DNA of 64,000 nucleotides from JACDER01 sp963842575 (GTDB lineage Bacteria > Actinomycetota > Thermoleophilia > Gaiellales > Gaiellaceae): NCBI GenBank assembly GCA_963842575.1, contig CAWJGS010000008.1, forward strand, positions 1-64,000. Reading direction: 5' to 3'. The notes beneath the pieces were generated by a model, which was given only the letters and a program-made list of their open reading frames with translations, was not told where the DNA came from and made no database searches. A program made the position numbers and the translations under genes. How positions within the stretch are numbered: the first letter of the stretch is position 1; each line of letters begins with the position of its first letter. Shown here piece by piece: positions 39,596-49,586 of the stretch.

Positions 39596-41001
39596 GCGGC
39601 CAGCCTCGGGGGGACGAAGTCGAACTCGAGCGCCTGTTCGAGCGCGTGCCCGGCGCGGAAGAGCACGTTCTCGGAGAACTGCTGCCCGATCAGCTGGAGG
39701 CCCACCGGCAGCCCCTCGGACAGGCCGCACGGAATGGACAGCCCCGGCAGCCCGGCCATGTTGGGCGGGATCGCGAGCACGTCGGAGAGGTACATCGCGA
39801 GCGGGTTTTCGGTCTTGGCGCCGAGCGGGAACGCGACCGTCGGCGACGTCGGCGAGACGAGCACGTCGAAGCGCTCGAGCGCGGCGGCGAACTCCTGCCG
39901 GATGACCGTGCGCACCTTCTGCGCCTGGGCGTAGTACGCGTCGTAGTACCCGGACGACAGGGCGTACGTGCCGAGCATGATCCGCCGCTTCGGCTCGTCC
40001 CCGAACCCGGCGTCGCGGGTCTGCTCGTACAGCTCGCGGATCCCGTCCGGCGAGACGCGCAGCCCGTAGCGGACGCCGTCGTAGCGGGCGAGGTTGGACG
40101 ACGCTTCCGACGGAGCGATCAGGTAGTAGCAGGGCAGCCCGAACTCGACCGAGCGCGGGAGCACGCACTCCCCCACCTCCGCGCCGAGCTCGCGGCAGAG
40201 CTCGATCGCCGCGTTCACCGATTCGGACACGCCCGGCTCGATCCCCTCCGCCTCGTTCAGCTCCTTCGGGACGCCGACGCGCAGGCCGCGCAGGTCCTCC
40301 GCCTCGGGAATCTCGACCGGATGCGGGAGGTCGACCGTGGTGGTGTCGTTCGGGTCACGGCCGGCCACCACCGAGTAGAGGAACGCGCAGTCGCCCACCG
40401 TCTTCGCGATCGGGCCGATCTGGTCGAGGCTGGAGGCGAAGGCGACGATGCCGTAGCGCGAGACCGTCCCGTACGTCGGGCGCAGGCCGACGACGCCGCA
40501 GAGCGCGGCGGGCTGCTTGACCGAGCCGCCGGTGTCCGAGCCGAGCGCCCATGGCGCCAGGCCGGCCGCGACGGCCGCCGCCGAGCCTCCCGAGGAGCCG
40601 CCGGGAACCCGGTCGGGATCCCAGGGATTTCGCGTCGGCCCGTACGCGGAGTTCTCGGTGGACGAGCCCATCGCGAACTCGTCCATGTTCGTCTTGCCGA
40701 TCGTGCGCAGGCCGCGCGCAGCGCACCGTTCGGCGACGGTCGCGTCATAGACGGGCTTGAAGCCCTCGAGGATCTTGGAGCCGGCGGTCGTCTCGACGCC
40801 GCGCGTCGAGATCACGTCCTTGAACGCGATCGGGACCCCTTCTCCGGGCGAGTCGTCGCACACGCGCAGGAAGCAGTTCAGCTCCGGGTCGCGCTCGTCG
40901 ATCGCGGCCCGGTACGCGGCGAAGATCTCGTCCGAGGAGGCCTCTCCCGTTTCGAGAAGGTCGTTGACCTCCTTCGCGGACATCCGGAGTGTGTCGATCA
41001 T
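39592..41001 (-). CDS. gatA: Aspartyl/glutamyl-tRNA amidotransferase subunit A
   Basis: GatA is the amidase that releases ammonia from glutamine. The 469-residue product has the amidase signature with the Ser-cisSer-Lys triad: PIAFKDVIS (Lys), GSDTGGSVKQPAA (Ser/Ser) and the Gly/Ser-rich VPGGSSGGSAAAVAAG. ATG at 41001 overlaps the gatC stop, and its own stop overlaps gatB, so C, A and B are translationally coupled. Confidence 0.96.
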   Translation of the reverse strand: MIDTLRMSAKEVNDLLETGEASSDEIFAAYRAAIDERDPELNCFLRVCDDSPGEGVPIAFKDVISTRGVETTAGSKILEGFKPVYDATVAERCAARGLRTIGKTNMDEFAMGSSTENSAYGPTRNPWDPDRVPGGSSGGSAAAVAAGLAPWALGSDTGGSVKQPAALCGVVGLRPTYGTVSRYGIVAFASSLDQIGPIAKTVGDCAFLYSVVAGRDPNDTTTVDLPHPVEIPEAEDLRGLRVGVPKELNEAEGIEPGVSESVNAAIELCRELGAEVGECVLPRSVEFGLPCYYLIAPSEASSNLARYDGVRYGLRVSPDGIRELYEQTRDAGFGDEPKRRIMLGTYALSSGYYDAYYAQAQKVRTVIRQEFAAALERFDVLVSPTSPTVAFPLGAKTENPLAMYLSDVLAIPPNMAGLPGLSIPCGLSEGLPVGLQLIGQQFSENVLFRAGHALEQALEFDFVPPRLAA

Positions 41002-41279
41002 GCCGCCGGTACCCGGAAGTAGCCGTCCTCGCGGTCGGGCGCGTTTTCGAGCGCCTCCTCGAGCGGGAGCGAGGGCCGGACCTCGTCCTCGGCCCACACG
41101 TTGGAGAGGTCGAGCGGATGCGCTGTCGGCTCGACCCCGGACAGGTCGAGCTCGGAGACCTTTCCGACCGCCTCCAGGATCGCGCTCAACTGCTCCTGGA
41201 ACTTCGCGATCTCGTCCTCGGTAAGCGCGAGCCGTGCGAGCCGCGCGACGTGCAGAACCTCGTCCCTCGTGATTGCCAT
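40998..41279 (-). CDS. gatC: Aspartyl/glutamyl-tRNA amidotransferase subunit C
   Basis: The 93-residue GatC stabilises the GatA-GatB complex. MAITRDEVLHVARLARLAL and a C-terminal LRPSLP-type segment (EDEVRPSLPLEEALENAP) with DGYFRVP are the family pattern. I chose ATG 41279 over the longer frame because it gives the normal length. It is first in the gatCAB unit. Confidence 0.93.
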   Translation of the reverse strand: MAITRDEVLHVARLARLALTEDEIAKFQEQLSAILEAVGKVSELDLSGVEPTAHPLDLSNVWAEDEVRPSLPLEEALENAPDREDGYFRVPAA

Positions 41280-41306
41280 CCGGCAAATCCTTCCTTCGAA
41301 CTGCGA

Positions 41307-41327
41307 GAGGCCCCTTTTCGGGGCCTC
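41307..41327. terminator. Hairpin between cspA and gatC
   Basis: A perfect 8-bp stem GAGGCCCC / GGGGCCTC with loop TTTTC lies in the gap downstream of cspA. It lacks a U tract in the minus-strand direction, so it may be a weak or Rho-assisted terminator or an mRNA-stabilising hairpin. Confidence 0.6.
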
Positions 41328-41352
41328 CGCACACATTGTCTCGCGAGAGACC

Positions 41353-41553
41353 CTAGACCGGCTGGACGTTCGCCGCCTGGAGGCCCTTGGTGCCCTCCAC
41401 GACGTCGAACTCGACCCGCTGGCCTTCGGTCAGAGACTTGTAGCCCTCACCGGCGATCGCGGTGAAATGGACGAACACGTCGTCCTCACCCTCGCGCTCG
41501 ATGAAACCGTAGCCCTTCTCGTTCGAGAACCACTTCACGGTGCCCTGAGCCAA
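41353..41553 (-). CDS. Cold shock protein (CspA family)
   Basis: A 66-residue single-stranded nucleic-acid chaperone with RNP1 (KGYGFIE) and RNP2 (VFVHFTAI). The start codon is TTG at 41553, supported by a perfect AAGGAGGG ribosome-binding site about 8 nt upstream and by the conserved start MAQGTVKWF. The SD site makes the TTG choice secure. Confidence 0.95.
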   Translation of the reverse strand: MAQGTVKWFSNEKGYGFIEREGEDDVFVHFTAIAGEGYKSLTEGQRVEFDVVEGTKGLQAANVQPV

Positions 41554-41636
41554 AAAAAACCCTCCTTGCTACAACAACGACGGCCCGGGCACCGAGCCGC
41601 CGACACTTACAGTTACCGAAATCACCATAACAGCTA

Positions 41637-42459
41637 TCAGCCGCCACGCCGGAGCCGCGCAGCGCGAACTGCGTTCTGCAGCACCATCGCGATAGTCATC
41701 GGCCCGACGCCTCCCGGCACGGGCGTCATGTAGGCGGCGCGCTCGATCGCTCCCGCCTCGACGTCGCCGAACAGCCCCTCGTCGGTGCGGTTCATCCCGA
41801 CGTCGATCACGGTCGAGCCCTCCTTGACCATGTCCGCCGAGATCAGGTGGAGGACGCCCGTAGCCGCGACGAGGATGTCGGCGTCGAGCGTCTCCCGCGC
41901 GAGGTCGGCGGTACGCGAGTGGCAGATCGTGACGGTCGCGTTCGCCTGGAGCAGGAGCTGCGCGACCGGCTTGCCGACGATGTTCGAGCGGCCGACGACG
42001 ACTGCGCGCTTCCCCTCCGGGTCGATGCCGTACTCCTCGAGCAGGCGCATGATCCCGAGCGGCGTCGCTCCCACGAGGCGCGGCCGGCCGAGCGCGAGCA
42101 GCCCGGCGCTGACCGGGTGGAGGCCGTCGACGTCCTTGGCCGGGTCGACCGCCTCGATGGTCGCCGTCTCGTCCAGCTGCGGCGGAAGCGGCGACTGGAC
42201 GAGCAGGCCGTCGATCTCGTCGTCGGCATTCAGCTCCGGCCACGACGGCGAGGAGCTCCTCCTGGGATATGTCCGCCGGGAGCCGCTTGTCCACCGCGGT
42301 GATGCCCGCTTCGCGCGCGGCCTTCTGCTTGAGCGTGATGTAGATGTCGGAGGCTGGGTCGTCGCCGACGAGGACGGTGGCGAGGCCCACGCCGCCGAGC
42401 CGGCGCACGTCCTCGGCCACCTGCTCGCGCACGCGTGCGGCAAGCGCCTTGCCGTCCAT
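41637..42459 (-). CDS. folD: Methylene-tetrahydrofolate dehydrogenase/cyclohydrolase FolD, interrupted by a +1 frameshift
   Basis: This bifunctional one-carbon enzyme interconverts methylene-, methenyl- and formyl-tetrahydrofolate. The N-terminal frame has LATVLVGDDPASDIYI with the catalytic Lys in TLKQKAA. The C-terminal frame has DGLLVQSPLPP, KDVDGLHPVSAG, the NADP motif VVGRSNIVGKPVAQLL and TPVPGGVGPMTIAMV. Removing one base at 42234-42241 joins VVA to ELNADDEIDG. The corrected product is about 273 residues, the normal size. The ATG at 42459 is 12 bp from the diiron protein gene. Formate dehydrogenase elsewhere in the window uses a related one-carbon pool. Confidence 0.9.
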
Positions 42460-42470
42460 GAGCGTCGCGC

Positions 42471-43289
42471 TCAAGAAGGGATGTGCACGTCGCTGACGTC
42501 GATGCCGAGCGAGGAGGCCATCTTCACGCCCTCCTCCAGATCCTGGCGCAGCCGCTCGGCGTCGCGCGACGCCATCATCCCGCCGATCCACTCGCGCGCC
42601 TTCGGTCGCCACATCACGTGCTTGGCGAAGATCGGCAGCATCTCGTTCGCCACCTTGACCAGCTGGCCGTGCACCTTCGTGCCCGACTCGTCCAGCAGCA
42701 CCCGCTCGTACGCGACGCCCGAGCGGTGATGGATGCCGTCGTCGATCGTGAGCTTGTTGCACAGCTCGGCGAGGACCGTGCCGGGCGCCGAGCGCGAGAT
42801 CAGCCGGAAGCGCGGGATGATCAGCCGCTCGAAGAAGACCTGCATGAGGAAGACCTTCTCCTCCAGCGAATCGAGCTCGAGGAACATGTGCGCGAGCTGG
42901 TCGAGATACGGGTCGCGTTCGGTTGCCCCGCCGGTCTCGGCGATCAGCTTGAGCCACGCCTCGGTGTGGCGCGACTCGTCCTGCACCATCGTCGTGTAGT
43001 AGAGCTTCGCCTCGAAGTGGCGTGCGCCGTCGAGTAGCTGCGAGGCCATCTCGACGGCGAAGACGTCAGCCTGGTACTGCTGGGTGATGACCGAGCGCCA
43101 GAGGTCGAGCCGGCGCGCCTTCTTCTCCGGCGAGCCTTTCGTCGTCTCCGGGACCGGCGGGATGTCGCCCCAGGGCAGGTCCCTGACCTGCCATTCGGCC
43201 TTCTTGGCGAGGTCGTAGTAGCGGAGGACACCCTCGTGCTCGGTGCTCGGGGGCGGGGCTGCGGACTCGGGCTCGACCGTGGTCGTCAC
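42471..43289 (-). CDS. Ferritin-like diiron protein (R2-like fold)
   Basis: The 272-residue helical protein has carboxylate and His ligands of a ribonucleotide-reductase R2/R2lox-like diiron site: Glu in AVEMASQLL, ExxH in DESRHTEAW, Glu in FFERLIIPRF and DxxH in IDDGIHHRSG. The function is not known; R2-like oxidases and AurF-type oxygenases are possible. The start is GTG 43289. The longer frame to 43370 overlaps a divergent gene. It is 11 bp upstream of folD. Confidence 0.75.
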   Translation of the reverse strand: MTTTVEPESAAPPPSTEHEGVLRYYDLAKKAEWQVRDLPWGDIPPVPETTKGSPEKKARRLDLWRSVITQQYQADVFAVEMASQLLDGARHFEAKLYYTTMVQDESRHTEAWLKLIAETGGATERDPYLDQLAHMFLELDSLEEKVFLMQVFFERLIIPRFRLISRSAPGTVLAELCNKLTIDDGIHHRSGVAYERVLLDESGTKVHGQLVKVANEMLPIFAKHVMWRPKAREWIGGMMASRDAERLRQDLEEGVKMASSLGIDVSDVHIPS

Positions 43290-43351
43290 GCGGAGAGTGT
43301 ATTTGCGCCTTCGGCACACTTTCGCGCAGAATCGAAGCCGACGATGGATGC

Positions 43352-43627
43352 ATGGCGGTGGAGCGATCACGCTGGACCGACGAACGGCTCGACGACCTCG
43401 CGGAGCGCGTTGTGAGGCACGACGCCGCCTCCGACAAGGTCGACGATCTGAGTCGCGTCGTCGAGGAGTTCCGCAAGGACATGACGCAGCAGCTCGCCGA
43501 GCTTCGTCGCGACCTCGGCGGCCAGATCACCGACATGCGGCGTGAGCTGTACAGCACGCGGTGGACCGTCGTCGGGATCTGGCTCGGTCTTGCAGCGATC
43601 TTCATAGAGATAGCGCTCCGGTCGTAA
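43352..43627 (+). CDS. Small coiled-coil membrane protein of unknown function
   Basis: A 91-residue protein with a charged helical N-terminal two-thirds, likely coiled coil (KVDDLSRVVEEFRKDM, QLAELRRDL), and one C-terminal membrane helix (TVVGIWLGLAAIFIEIAL). It is followed 11 bp later by the HMG-CoA reductase gene. No family is recognised. Confidence 0.7.
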   Translation: MAVERSRWTDERLDDLAERVVRHDAASDKVDDLSRVVEEFRKDMTQQLAELRRDLGGQITDMRRELYSTRWTVVGIWLGLAAIFIEIALRS

Positions 43628-43637
43628 GCTCCCCCGG

Positions 43638-44858
43638 GTGAGCACGCCGCGCTGGCCCCGCAAGAACGATCCCGAGTCGATCCGCGCCCGCCAGGACGAG
43701 CTACGGACGCGCACCGAGGACGGCGAGGTCTTCTGGGACGACCTGCAGCCGTTCGCGAACGCGACCGAGGCGCTCACGGGCGTTGCCGTGGTCCCGGTCG
43801 CGGTCGTGGGGCCGCTACGCATCGCGCTCGCGGAGTACGAGCTGACGGAGCCGGAAGGCAAGGTCGAGGAACGCTCGCGCGCGCAGGAGGACGTCTTCGT
43901 CCCGCTGGCCAATACAGAGGGCGGGCTCGCGATCTCGCTCCAGCGCGGCGCTCGCGCCGTGACCGAGTCCGGCGAGTTCCGCACCTACGTCCTGCGCGAC
44001 CGCATGACCCGCGCGAGCGCCTTCCTCTTCGAGAGCACCGGCGCGGCAGTCGCGTTCGCCGGCTGGATCGAAGGGCAGGCCGGCGAGATGCAGGCCTGGC
44101 TGGAGGGCATGCCGCTCGAGGGTCTCTCCCGCTTCGCCCGGCTGCGCGAGATCGAGACGCACGTCGTCGGCTCGATGTGCCACGTGATGTACGCCTTCAC
44201 GACCGGCGACGCCGTCGGCCTGAACATGGTCACGCGCAACAGCTACGCCCTGAACCAGGCCTTCGTCCCCGAACGCGCCCCCGTCCAGCCCGTGCGGACG
44301 ATGCTCGAGGGGAACATGGGCGGCGACAAGAAGCCCTCGCACCGCTACTTCGAGCGCGGCGGGCACGGGAAGACCGTGATCGCCGAGACCACGCTGACGG
44401 ACGACGCGATCCGCCGCGTCCTCCGCACGACTCCGGAGGATGTGCTCGACCTCGCCTACATCGGGACACATGGCGCCGTCGCGTCCGGGATGCAGTCGGT
44501 CGCCTTCACGCCCGCGACCGCCGTCGCCGCACTCTTCACGGCCACCGGCCAGGACATCGGCATGGTCGGGACGAGCTCCATGGCGCACGTGGCCGCACGG
44601 CGGGTCGAGGGCGGGGTGAACGTGTCGATCCGCCTGCCGGGCCTCGAGGTGGCGACGGTGGGAGGAGGGACGACGCTTCCCTACGCGCGCTCGTGGCTCT
44701 CGCTTCTGGGCTGCGCCGGCCCCGGCAAGGTCTACCGCTTCGCCCAGATCGTCGCGGCGGCGACGCTCGCACTGGAGATCTCGGCCTCCGCGGCGATGGC
44801 GACCGCAGGCTCACGTGAGTTCTTCAAGGCGCACCACGAGCGCGGCGGCCTGAGGTAG
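43638..44858 (+). CDS. Hydroxymethylglutaryl-CoA reductase
   Basis: This enzyme reduces HMG-CoA to mevalonate. The 406-residue protein lacks membrane segments and has VAVVGPLRI, PLANTEGGLAIS with the catalytic Glu, TTGDAVGLNMVTRNS, GGDKKPSHRY (Lys), DIGMVGTSSMAH and GLEVATVGGGTTLPYA. FKAHHERGG near the end holds the likely catalytic His. Bacterial HMG-CoA reductase implies mevalonate-dependent isoprenoid synthesis or mevalonate use, uncommon in this phylum. No other mevalonate gene is in the window. GTG start. Confidence 0.9.
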   Translation: MSTPRWPRKNDPESIRARQDELRTRTEDGEVFWDDLQPFANATEALTGVAVVPVAVVGPLRIALAEYELTEPEGKVEERSRAQEDVFVPLANTEGGLAISLQRGARAVTESGEFRTYVLRDRMTRASAFLFESTGAAVAFAGWIEGQAGEMQAWLEGMPLEGLSRFARLREIETHVVGSMCHVMYAFTTGDAVGLNMVTRNSYALNQAFVPERAPVQPVRTMLEGNMGGDKKPSHRYFERGGHGKTVIAETTLTDDAIRRVLRTTPEDVLDLAYIGTHGAVASGMQSVAFTPATAVAALFTATGQDIGMVGTSSMAHVAARRVEGGVNVSIRLPGLEVATVGGGTTLPYARSWLSLLGCAGPGKVYRFAQIVAAATLALEISASAAMATAGSREFFKAHHERGGLR

Positions 44859-44859
44859 G

Positions 44860-45090
44860 TCAGCCGGTCTCGGCGAGCGCGTCGTGTCCCGGCGCGACGA
44901 TGAACCTGTTTTCGTCTCGGGCGCGTTCGTACTCAGCGTCCGGTACGTCCAGCACCTGCATGCACCCGGGGTCTGCGCACTCGCAGATGACCGGGCGCCG
45001 TCCCTCGAAGGTCAGAGCCTCGAAGCGCTCACGCAGGCGCTCGTTCGCGGCACGGAAAACCGCTTGAACACCGCCCGCCTGTTCCGCCAT
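44860..45090 (-). CDS. Small CxC-motif protein (paralogue A)
   Basis: The 76-residue protein has a helical NERLRERFEAL start, then VICECADPGC (C-x-C-x4-C) and ENRFIVAPGH. It shares this pattern with the genes at 45122-45469 and 53989-54324, but ends just after the GH motif. The Cys and His residues suggest a metal site. The function is unknown. Confidence 0.7.
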   Translation of the reverse strand: MAEQAGGVQAVFRAANERLRERFEALTFEGRRPVICECADPGCMQVLDVPDAEYERARDENRFIVAPGHDALAETG

Positions 45091-45121
45091 CGTACGAGCT
45101 TCTAGCCCGGTAGACCCGTCC

Positions 45122-45469
45122 TCAAACCCGGGGGTCGGCCTCCCGCGCCAGCTCGGCGGGCTCTCCGGGAAGCTTCTCGACCACGACGAAGTTCGCGTGG
45201 GTCGCGACGACCCGCTCGATGTTCTCGTCGACGTGGCCCGCCAGGACGCCGAAGCGCTCGCCGTGCGCGCGGATGGACTCGTACTGGTCCCGGTTCATCT
45301 CGAACCGTGCCATGCAGTCGATCCGGCCGCACTCGCAGAAGAACTCCTCGCGGTCCTTCGCAGGGGCGCCGACGACCGCGGTATCGAGGCGGTCGTCCAG
45401 CTCCTTGAGCCGCTCGTTCAGGTTCCGGAAAAGTGTCTCGTTTCGAACTCGCTGGACGTCACGGCTCAT
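45122..45469 (-). CDS. Small CxC-motif protein (paralogue B)
   Basis: The 115-residue protein is a paralogue of the flanking gene: NLNERLKELDDRLD, FFCECGRIDC (C-x-C-x4-C), ERFGVLAGHVDENIERVV and a C-terminal FVVVEKLPG. I take ATG 45469, because the longer frame would read through the tRNA-Cys gene. The function is unknown; a zinc-binding role is inferred from the Cys pattern. Confidence 0.75.
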   Translation of the reverse strand: MSRDVQRVRNETLFRNLNERLKELDDRLDTAVVGAPAKDREEFFCECGRIDCMARFEMNRDQYESIRAHGERFGVLAGHVDENIERVVATHANFVVVEKLPGEPAELAREADPRV

Positions 45470-45493
45470 GCGGCTAGTGTCGCACGATTCGAG

Positions 45494-45564
45494 AGGCGCC
45501 GAGCGGATTCGAACCGCTGTACGAGGCTTTGCAGGCCTCTGCCTAACCACTCGGCCACGGCGCC
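45494..45564 (-). tRNA. tRNA-Cys (anticodon GCA)
   Basis: The reverse complement gives GGCGCCG at the 5' end paired with CGGCGCC at the 3' end plus discriminator T. The anticodon stem AGGC/GCCT holds loop CTGCAAA (GCA, Cys), and the T arm has TTCGAAT. Length is 71 nt. Confidence 0.95.
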
Positions 45565-45605
45565 GCGCGTCAGCGAGTGTAGATGGCTGAGCCATCTAGC
45601 CCTGC

Positions 45606-47799
45606 CTATTTGAGCGTCGCGACGACCGCCTTGCTGGTCGCGCGGTTGAAACGCCGATCGGTCAAGAGCGCGCGCACCTGCACCTTTCCGTGCACCCTTG
45701 CGGGTACGCGTAGGACCGCGACCGCCCGGCCGCTTCCCTTGCCGCCGCTGCCGTGCGTGCGCGCGACCACCTTCCCGGCGCGGCGCACCTCGACGAACCA
45801 CGCGGACGCGCTCGCGTTGCGCGGCAGCATGTCGCCGGTGACCGTGATGACGTGCCCACGGACGGCGAGCCTGGTGATCGCAGTCCGGGAGGCACGGTCG
45901 CAGGCGTCGCCCTTGCCGTTCTTGTTCCAGTCCGTCTGAGAGGGATTCGCGACCGCGGGACAGTTGTCCGTGGCATTCGGCGCACCGTCACGATCGGCGT
46001 CGGGGAGGCTCGAGAGGGTGTAGTTCGCGTCACCCGCGTCCGCCGCCACGACGACGTAGTAGGTGCCCGCCGTAGTCGGCGTGAACGCGATGTGGGGATT
46101 GGTCGCAGCGGTGGACGTGCGCGCGAGCGAGCTGGCGCCCTCGATCGCCGTCGTCCCAGGCGGATAGAGGAAGAGATTGAAGAAGGCGCCGCTCGAGTGC
46201 AGCTGGAAGACGACGCCGGTTCCCGCGGCGAGCTGGACGGCGAAGACGTCGCGCTCGTCAGTGCTCACGCCCGCCGATCCGTTCGCGCTGCCTGGAAAGG
46301 CGAGCGGTGTCGCTCCGGAGGGCTGGTCGTCGAACTCGGCGCCGGTCACGAAACCCCGCGCCGTGAGCAGACTCTGGAGGAATGCGAGGTTCGCACCGCC
46401 GTTCAGCTGTCGGTCGGCGAAGAGGAGCGCGAGCGACGCGTCCCGGAACCCGGACTCGGCCGCGTAGCTGAACTGGGATTGGACTATCAGCTTGTCGGCC
46501 TTCGTCCCGCCCAGCTGCTTGCGGATCGTCCACAGGAGGTTCGACCAGGCCTGCCCCACGCAGTGGATCTCGTGACCGCCACACTCCTGCACGGCCTGGT
46601 CGACCGTCCACGGCAGGTCGACGCGGCGCAGGCAGGGCAAGCGGGTCGTCGCTGACCGCGGACGTGTCCCATTCGGCGAAGCAGGTGTTGAAGACGTCTG
46701 CGTTGCCCTGGTTCGCCGACATTGCGGCTTGCCAGTAGTCGCCGAAGCCCTCGCCGATCGTCCCGCCCTCTGTGGTTACGCCGAATCCCGGGACCTGGCT
46801 GTCCTGGATCGCGTGGCCGTACTCGTGCGAGATGACGTCCCCGTCCTGTGCGTCGTCCACGCCGCCGTCGCCGAAGTTGAGGGCGCCGGTCGTCGGGCTG
46901 TAGAAGGAGTTGTCCTCCGGCGTCGCGTGCAGGTTGACGGGAATGGCCCGGTGGACGACGTTCGAGAAGCCGAGGGTCTTCTGCAGGTAGAGCTGCATCC
47001 GGTCGACGTGGAAGTACGCCATCGCCGCGTCGAAGCAACTGCATGAGTCGCTGCGCGTGACCGCGCCGAAGTTCCGCCCTGGCGGACAGAAACCCGGCGG
47101 GATGCGGGCGTTCACCCACTGGCCGGCCAGGCACCCGCTCGCGTCGAGGTCCTGGAGCGTCACGCTGCGATACAGCGGCGCCAGCGCCGGGGAGTCGGCG
47201 TTCCCGTCGTCCGCCAGGCCGGTCCGCGAGCCCTGCTCGACAACGGGGTTCGGGTCGAAGACGAGCGCGGGGGTGGTCGCATCCTTGACGAGGTTGCGCA
47301 GCCGGACGAGCGCGCCGCTGCGCGCGTCCACGAGCACCTCGAAGTCGGCGAGCGGGCGGGCCGAGGGCAGGACGACGCGCCAGGCCATCAGGCGGAGGAG
47401 CGGCAGGATCACGCGGCCGGCCCGGGCCGGCGCGCGCAGCGCGTGCACGTGCGCGAACGAGAGTGCGCGGCGGATCGCGGCGGTCTTCGAGATGCGCGCG
47501 GGCGCCGGCCGTGCGACCGGTCCCCAGGTGTGGTCGACGAGCAGCGGCTCGCCCTCCACGCCGAGGCTGAGCGTCGCCTCGGATCCCAGAACCGGGATGC
47601 CGCCCACGCGCTGTTGCACGTGGACGAAGGTCGTCCCGAGGCTCCGCCGCTCCGCCGTCTGACGCAGCTGGGCGAGCGGAGTGCGGGCAGCGCTGAGCCC
47701 TGACGCAACGCGGGGCGAGAAACTCTGCCCGTACGAGGACGCGCTCAGCACGGCCGCACCCGCGGCGACGACCCCGATCGCAGCGAGCAGGCGGCGCAC
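45606..47799 (-). CDS. Secreted thermolysin-like zinc metalloprotease with PPC and thrombospondin-3-like tail, interrupted by a +1 frameshift
   Basis: The protein begins VRRLLAAIGVVAAGAAVLS (signal, GTG 47799) and has an FTP-like propeptide. The catalytic zinc motif DVISHEYGHAIQD is near 46815-46830, with the third ligand in GEGFGDYW. After a frame change at about 46637-46647 (one extra base) come SQFSYAAESGFRDA, a pre-peptidase C-terminal beta domain (DVFAVQLAAGTGVV) and a calcium-type repeat (DADRDGAPNATDNCPAV). The family is near M4/M36. It is exported and divergent from the sensor kinase gene. Confidence 0.87.
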
Positions 47800-47848
47800 C
47801 GCCGCCCATTGTGCCCGCTCGAGGGAGGAACGGGTTAAACTTGAGACG

Positions 47849-49586
47849 ATGAGCAGGGGAGAGAGCACGAGAGAGCATCCGCATTCCGCGCTCGCAGGGA
47901 GGATCGCGGAGCTGGGGGAGCAGGTGGAGACCGTCAGCCGCCGTCTGGCCGCCCTCGACCTGCCGCACTCGTCCCAGGACGAGAGCCTGGCCGAGGCCGC
48001 GCCGGCACTCCAGGCCGCCGTCGCCGACCTTTCTCGGGTGCACGAGGAACTCGTGGGCGAGGTGGGAGCGCTGCGCGAGCAGCTCGAGCAGGAGCGCGTC
48101 CGCTATCGCGACCTGTTCGAATGGGCCCCGGAGGCGTACGTGGTGACCGACTCGGAGGGTGTCATCCTCGAGACCAACCGGGCAGGTGAGGAGCTCTTCG
48201 GATATGCGGCCGGAATGCTCCGGGACGCCCCGATGGAGCGCCTGGTCACCGACTCCGAGCGCCCGGCGTTCAGGGCCATGCTGAGCCGCATGCAGATGCT
48301 GGAGGTCGTCGGCGACTGGGAGCTCGAGCTGGTACGCCGCGACAAGTCGGCCTTCCCCGCGGCTGTGACGATCGCCTGGATGCGGGACCTCGGCGGGCGC
48401 CTGGGGACGATGCGCTGGCTGATCAGGGACGTGACGGAGCGCAAGAGCGCGGAGCACCACATCGTCTCGGCCAACATCCGGCTCGACCGCCGTGTCCGGG
48501 AGCGAACGGAAGAGCTCGAGACGGTGGGACGGGAAAAGGACGAGGCCCTGGCCCGGCTCGAGGCCGTCGTCGACCAGCTTCCTGCCGCGATCGTCATCGC
48601 CGACGCTGAATCGCGCAGGGTGGTCGCCGCAAACGAGCACGCGGCCCGGCTCGTGCGCCAGGTGGCAGGCGACGTCAACACGCTCGATACGTGGCTGACC
48701 CTCGGCTTTCATCCTGACGGCCGGCCCTTTCGGAGCGGACGAGCGGCCGCTGATGCGCGCGCTCACCGGCGGGGAGGCGGTGACCGGCCACGAGATCGAG
48801 TTCAAGCGGCTCGACGGGAGGAGCGTCCTCTACGAGACGAGCGCCGTGCCGATCCGGAACCCCGAGGGAGAGGTCGTGGGGGCGGTCGCCGCGTACTGGG
48901 ACCTGACCGAGCGCGTACGGCTGGCCCGAGCGGAGCGCGAGTTCGTCACGAACGCGGCGCACGAGCTGCGGACACCGCTGGCGGCGCTCGCGAGCGCGGT
49001 CGAGGTGCTGCAGTCCGGCGCCAAGGAAGACCCCGACCAGCGCGAGCGCTTCCTCGCTCACGTCGAGCAGCAGTCGGAGCGCCTGCAGCGTCTCGTGCGC
49101 TCGCTCCTGCTGCTCGCGCGCGTCCAGACGCTCCAGGAGAAAGCGGAACGCGAGCCGATCACCGTCTCCTCGCTGCTCGAGTCGACCGCGCAGCTGGGGC
49201 CGGCCGACCGCGTCCGCGTCGAAGACAGGTGTCCGCCCGGGACCCGAGTTCTCACGAACCGCGAGCTAGCCGAGCAGGCGCTCCTCAACCTCGTCTCGAA
49301 CGCGGCCAAGCATGCCCCCGACGGGGAGATCGTGCTGAGCGGGCAAACCGTCAACGGCCGGGTCGCTCTCGAGGTCGCGGATTCAGGGCCGGGGATGACG
49401 GGCGAGCAGGCGCGGCGCGCGGCGGACCGTTTCTATCGCGGAAACGAAGACGTGGAGGGCTTCGGACTCGGCCTCTCCATCGCGCAGCAGACTGCGGAGG
49501 CACTGGACGGCGAGCTCAGGCTGGAGAGTGACGGCGCAGGAACCCGGGCGCGGCTTCTCCTACCATTGGCCGGGGACGATGGCTGA
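47849..49586 (+). CDS. PAS-domain sensor histidine kinase, interrupted by a +1 frameshift
   Basis: There is no membrane segment, so it is probably a soluble sensor. An N-terminal coiled coil leads into a PAS domain (YVVTDSEGVILETNRAGEE), a linker helix, then a second PAS domain (AAIVIADAESRRVVAANE). One extra base at 48725-48733 shifts the frame; after correction follow the HisKA box AAHELRTPLAALASAVEV (phospho-His) and ATPase boxes LVSNAAKHAPDG, ADSGPGMTGEQ and GFGLGLSIAQQ. The stop overlaps the response regulator by 8 bp. ATG 47849. Confidence 0.88.

Noticed and set aside
45470..45595. Longer start for CxC paralogue B
   Set aside because: It would translate through the tRNA-Cys gene; ATG 45469 fits the paralogues.
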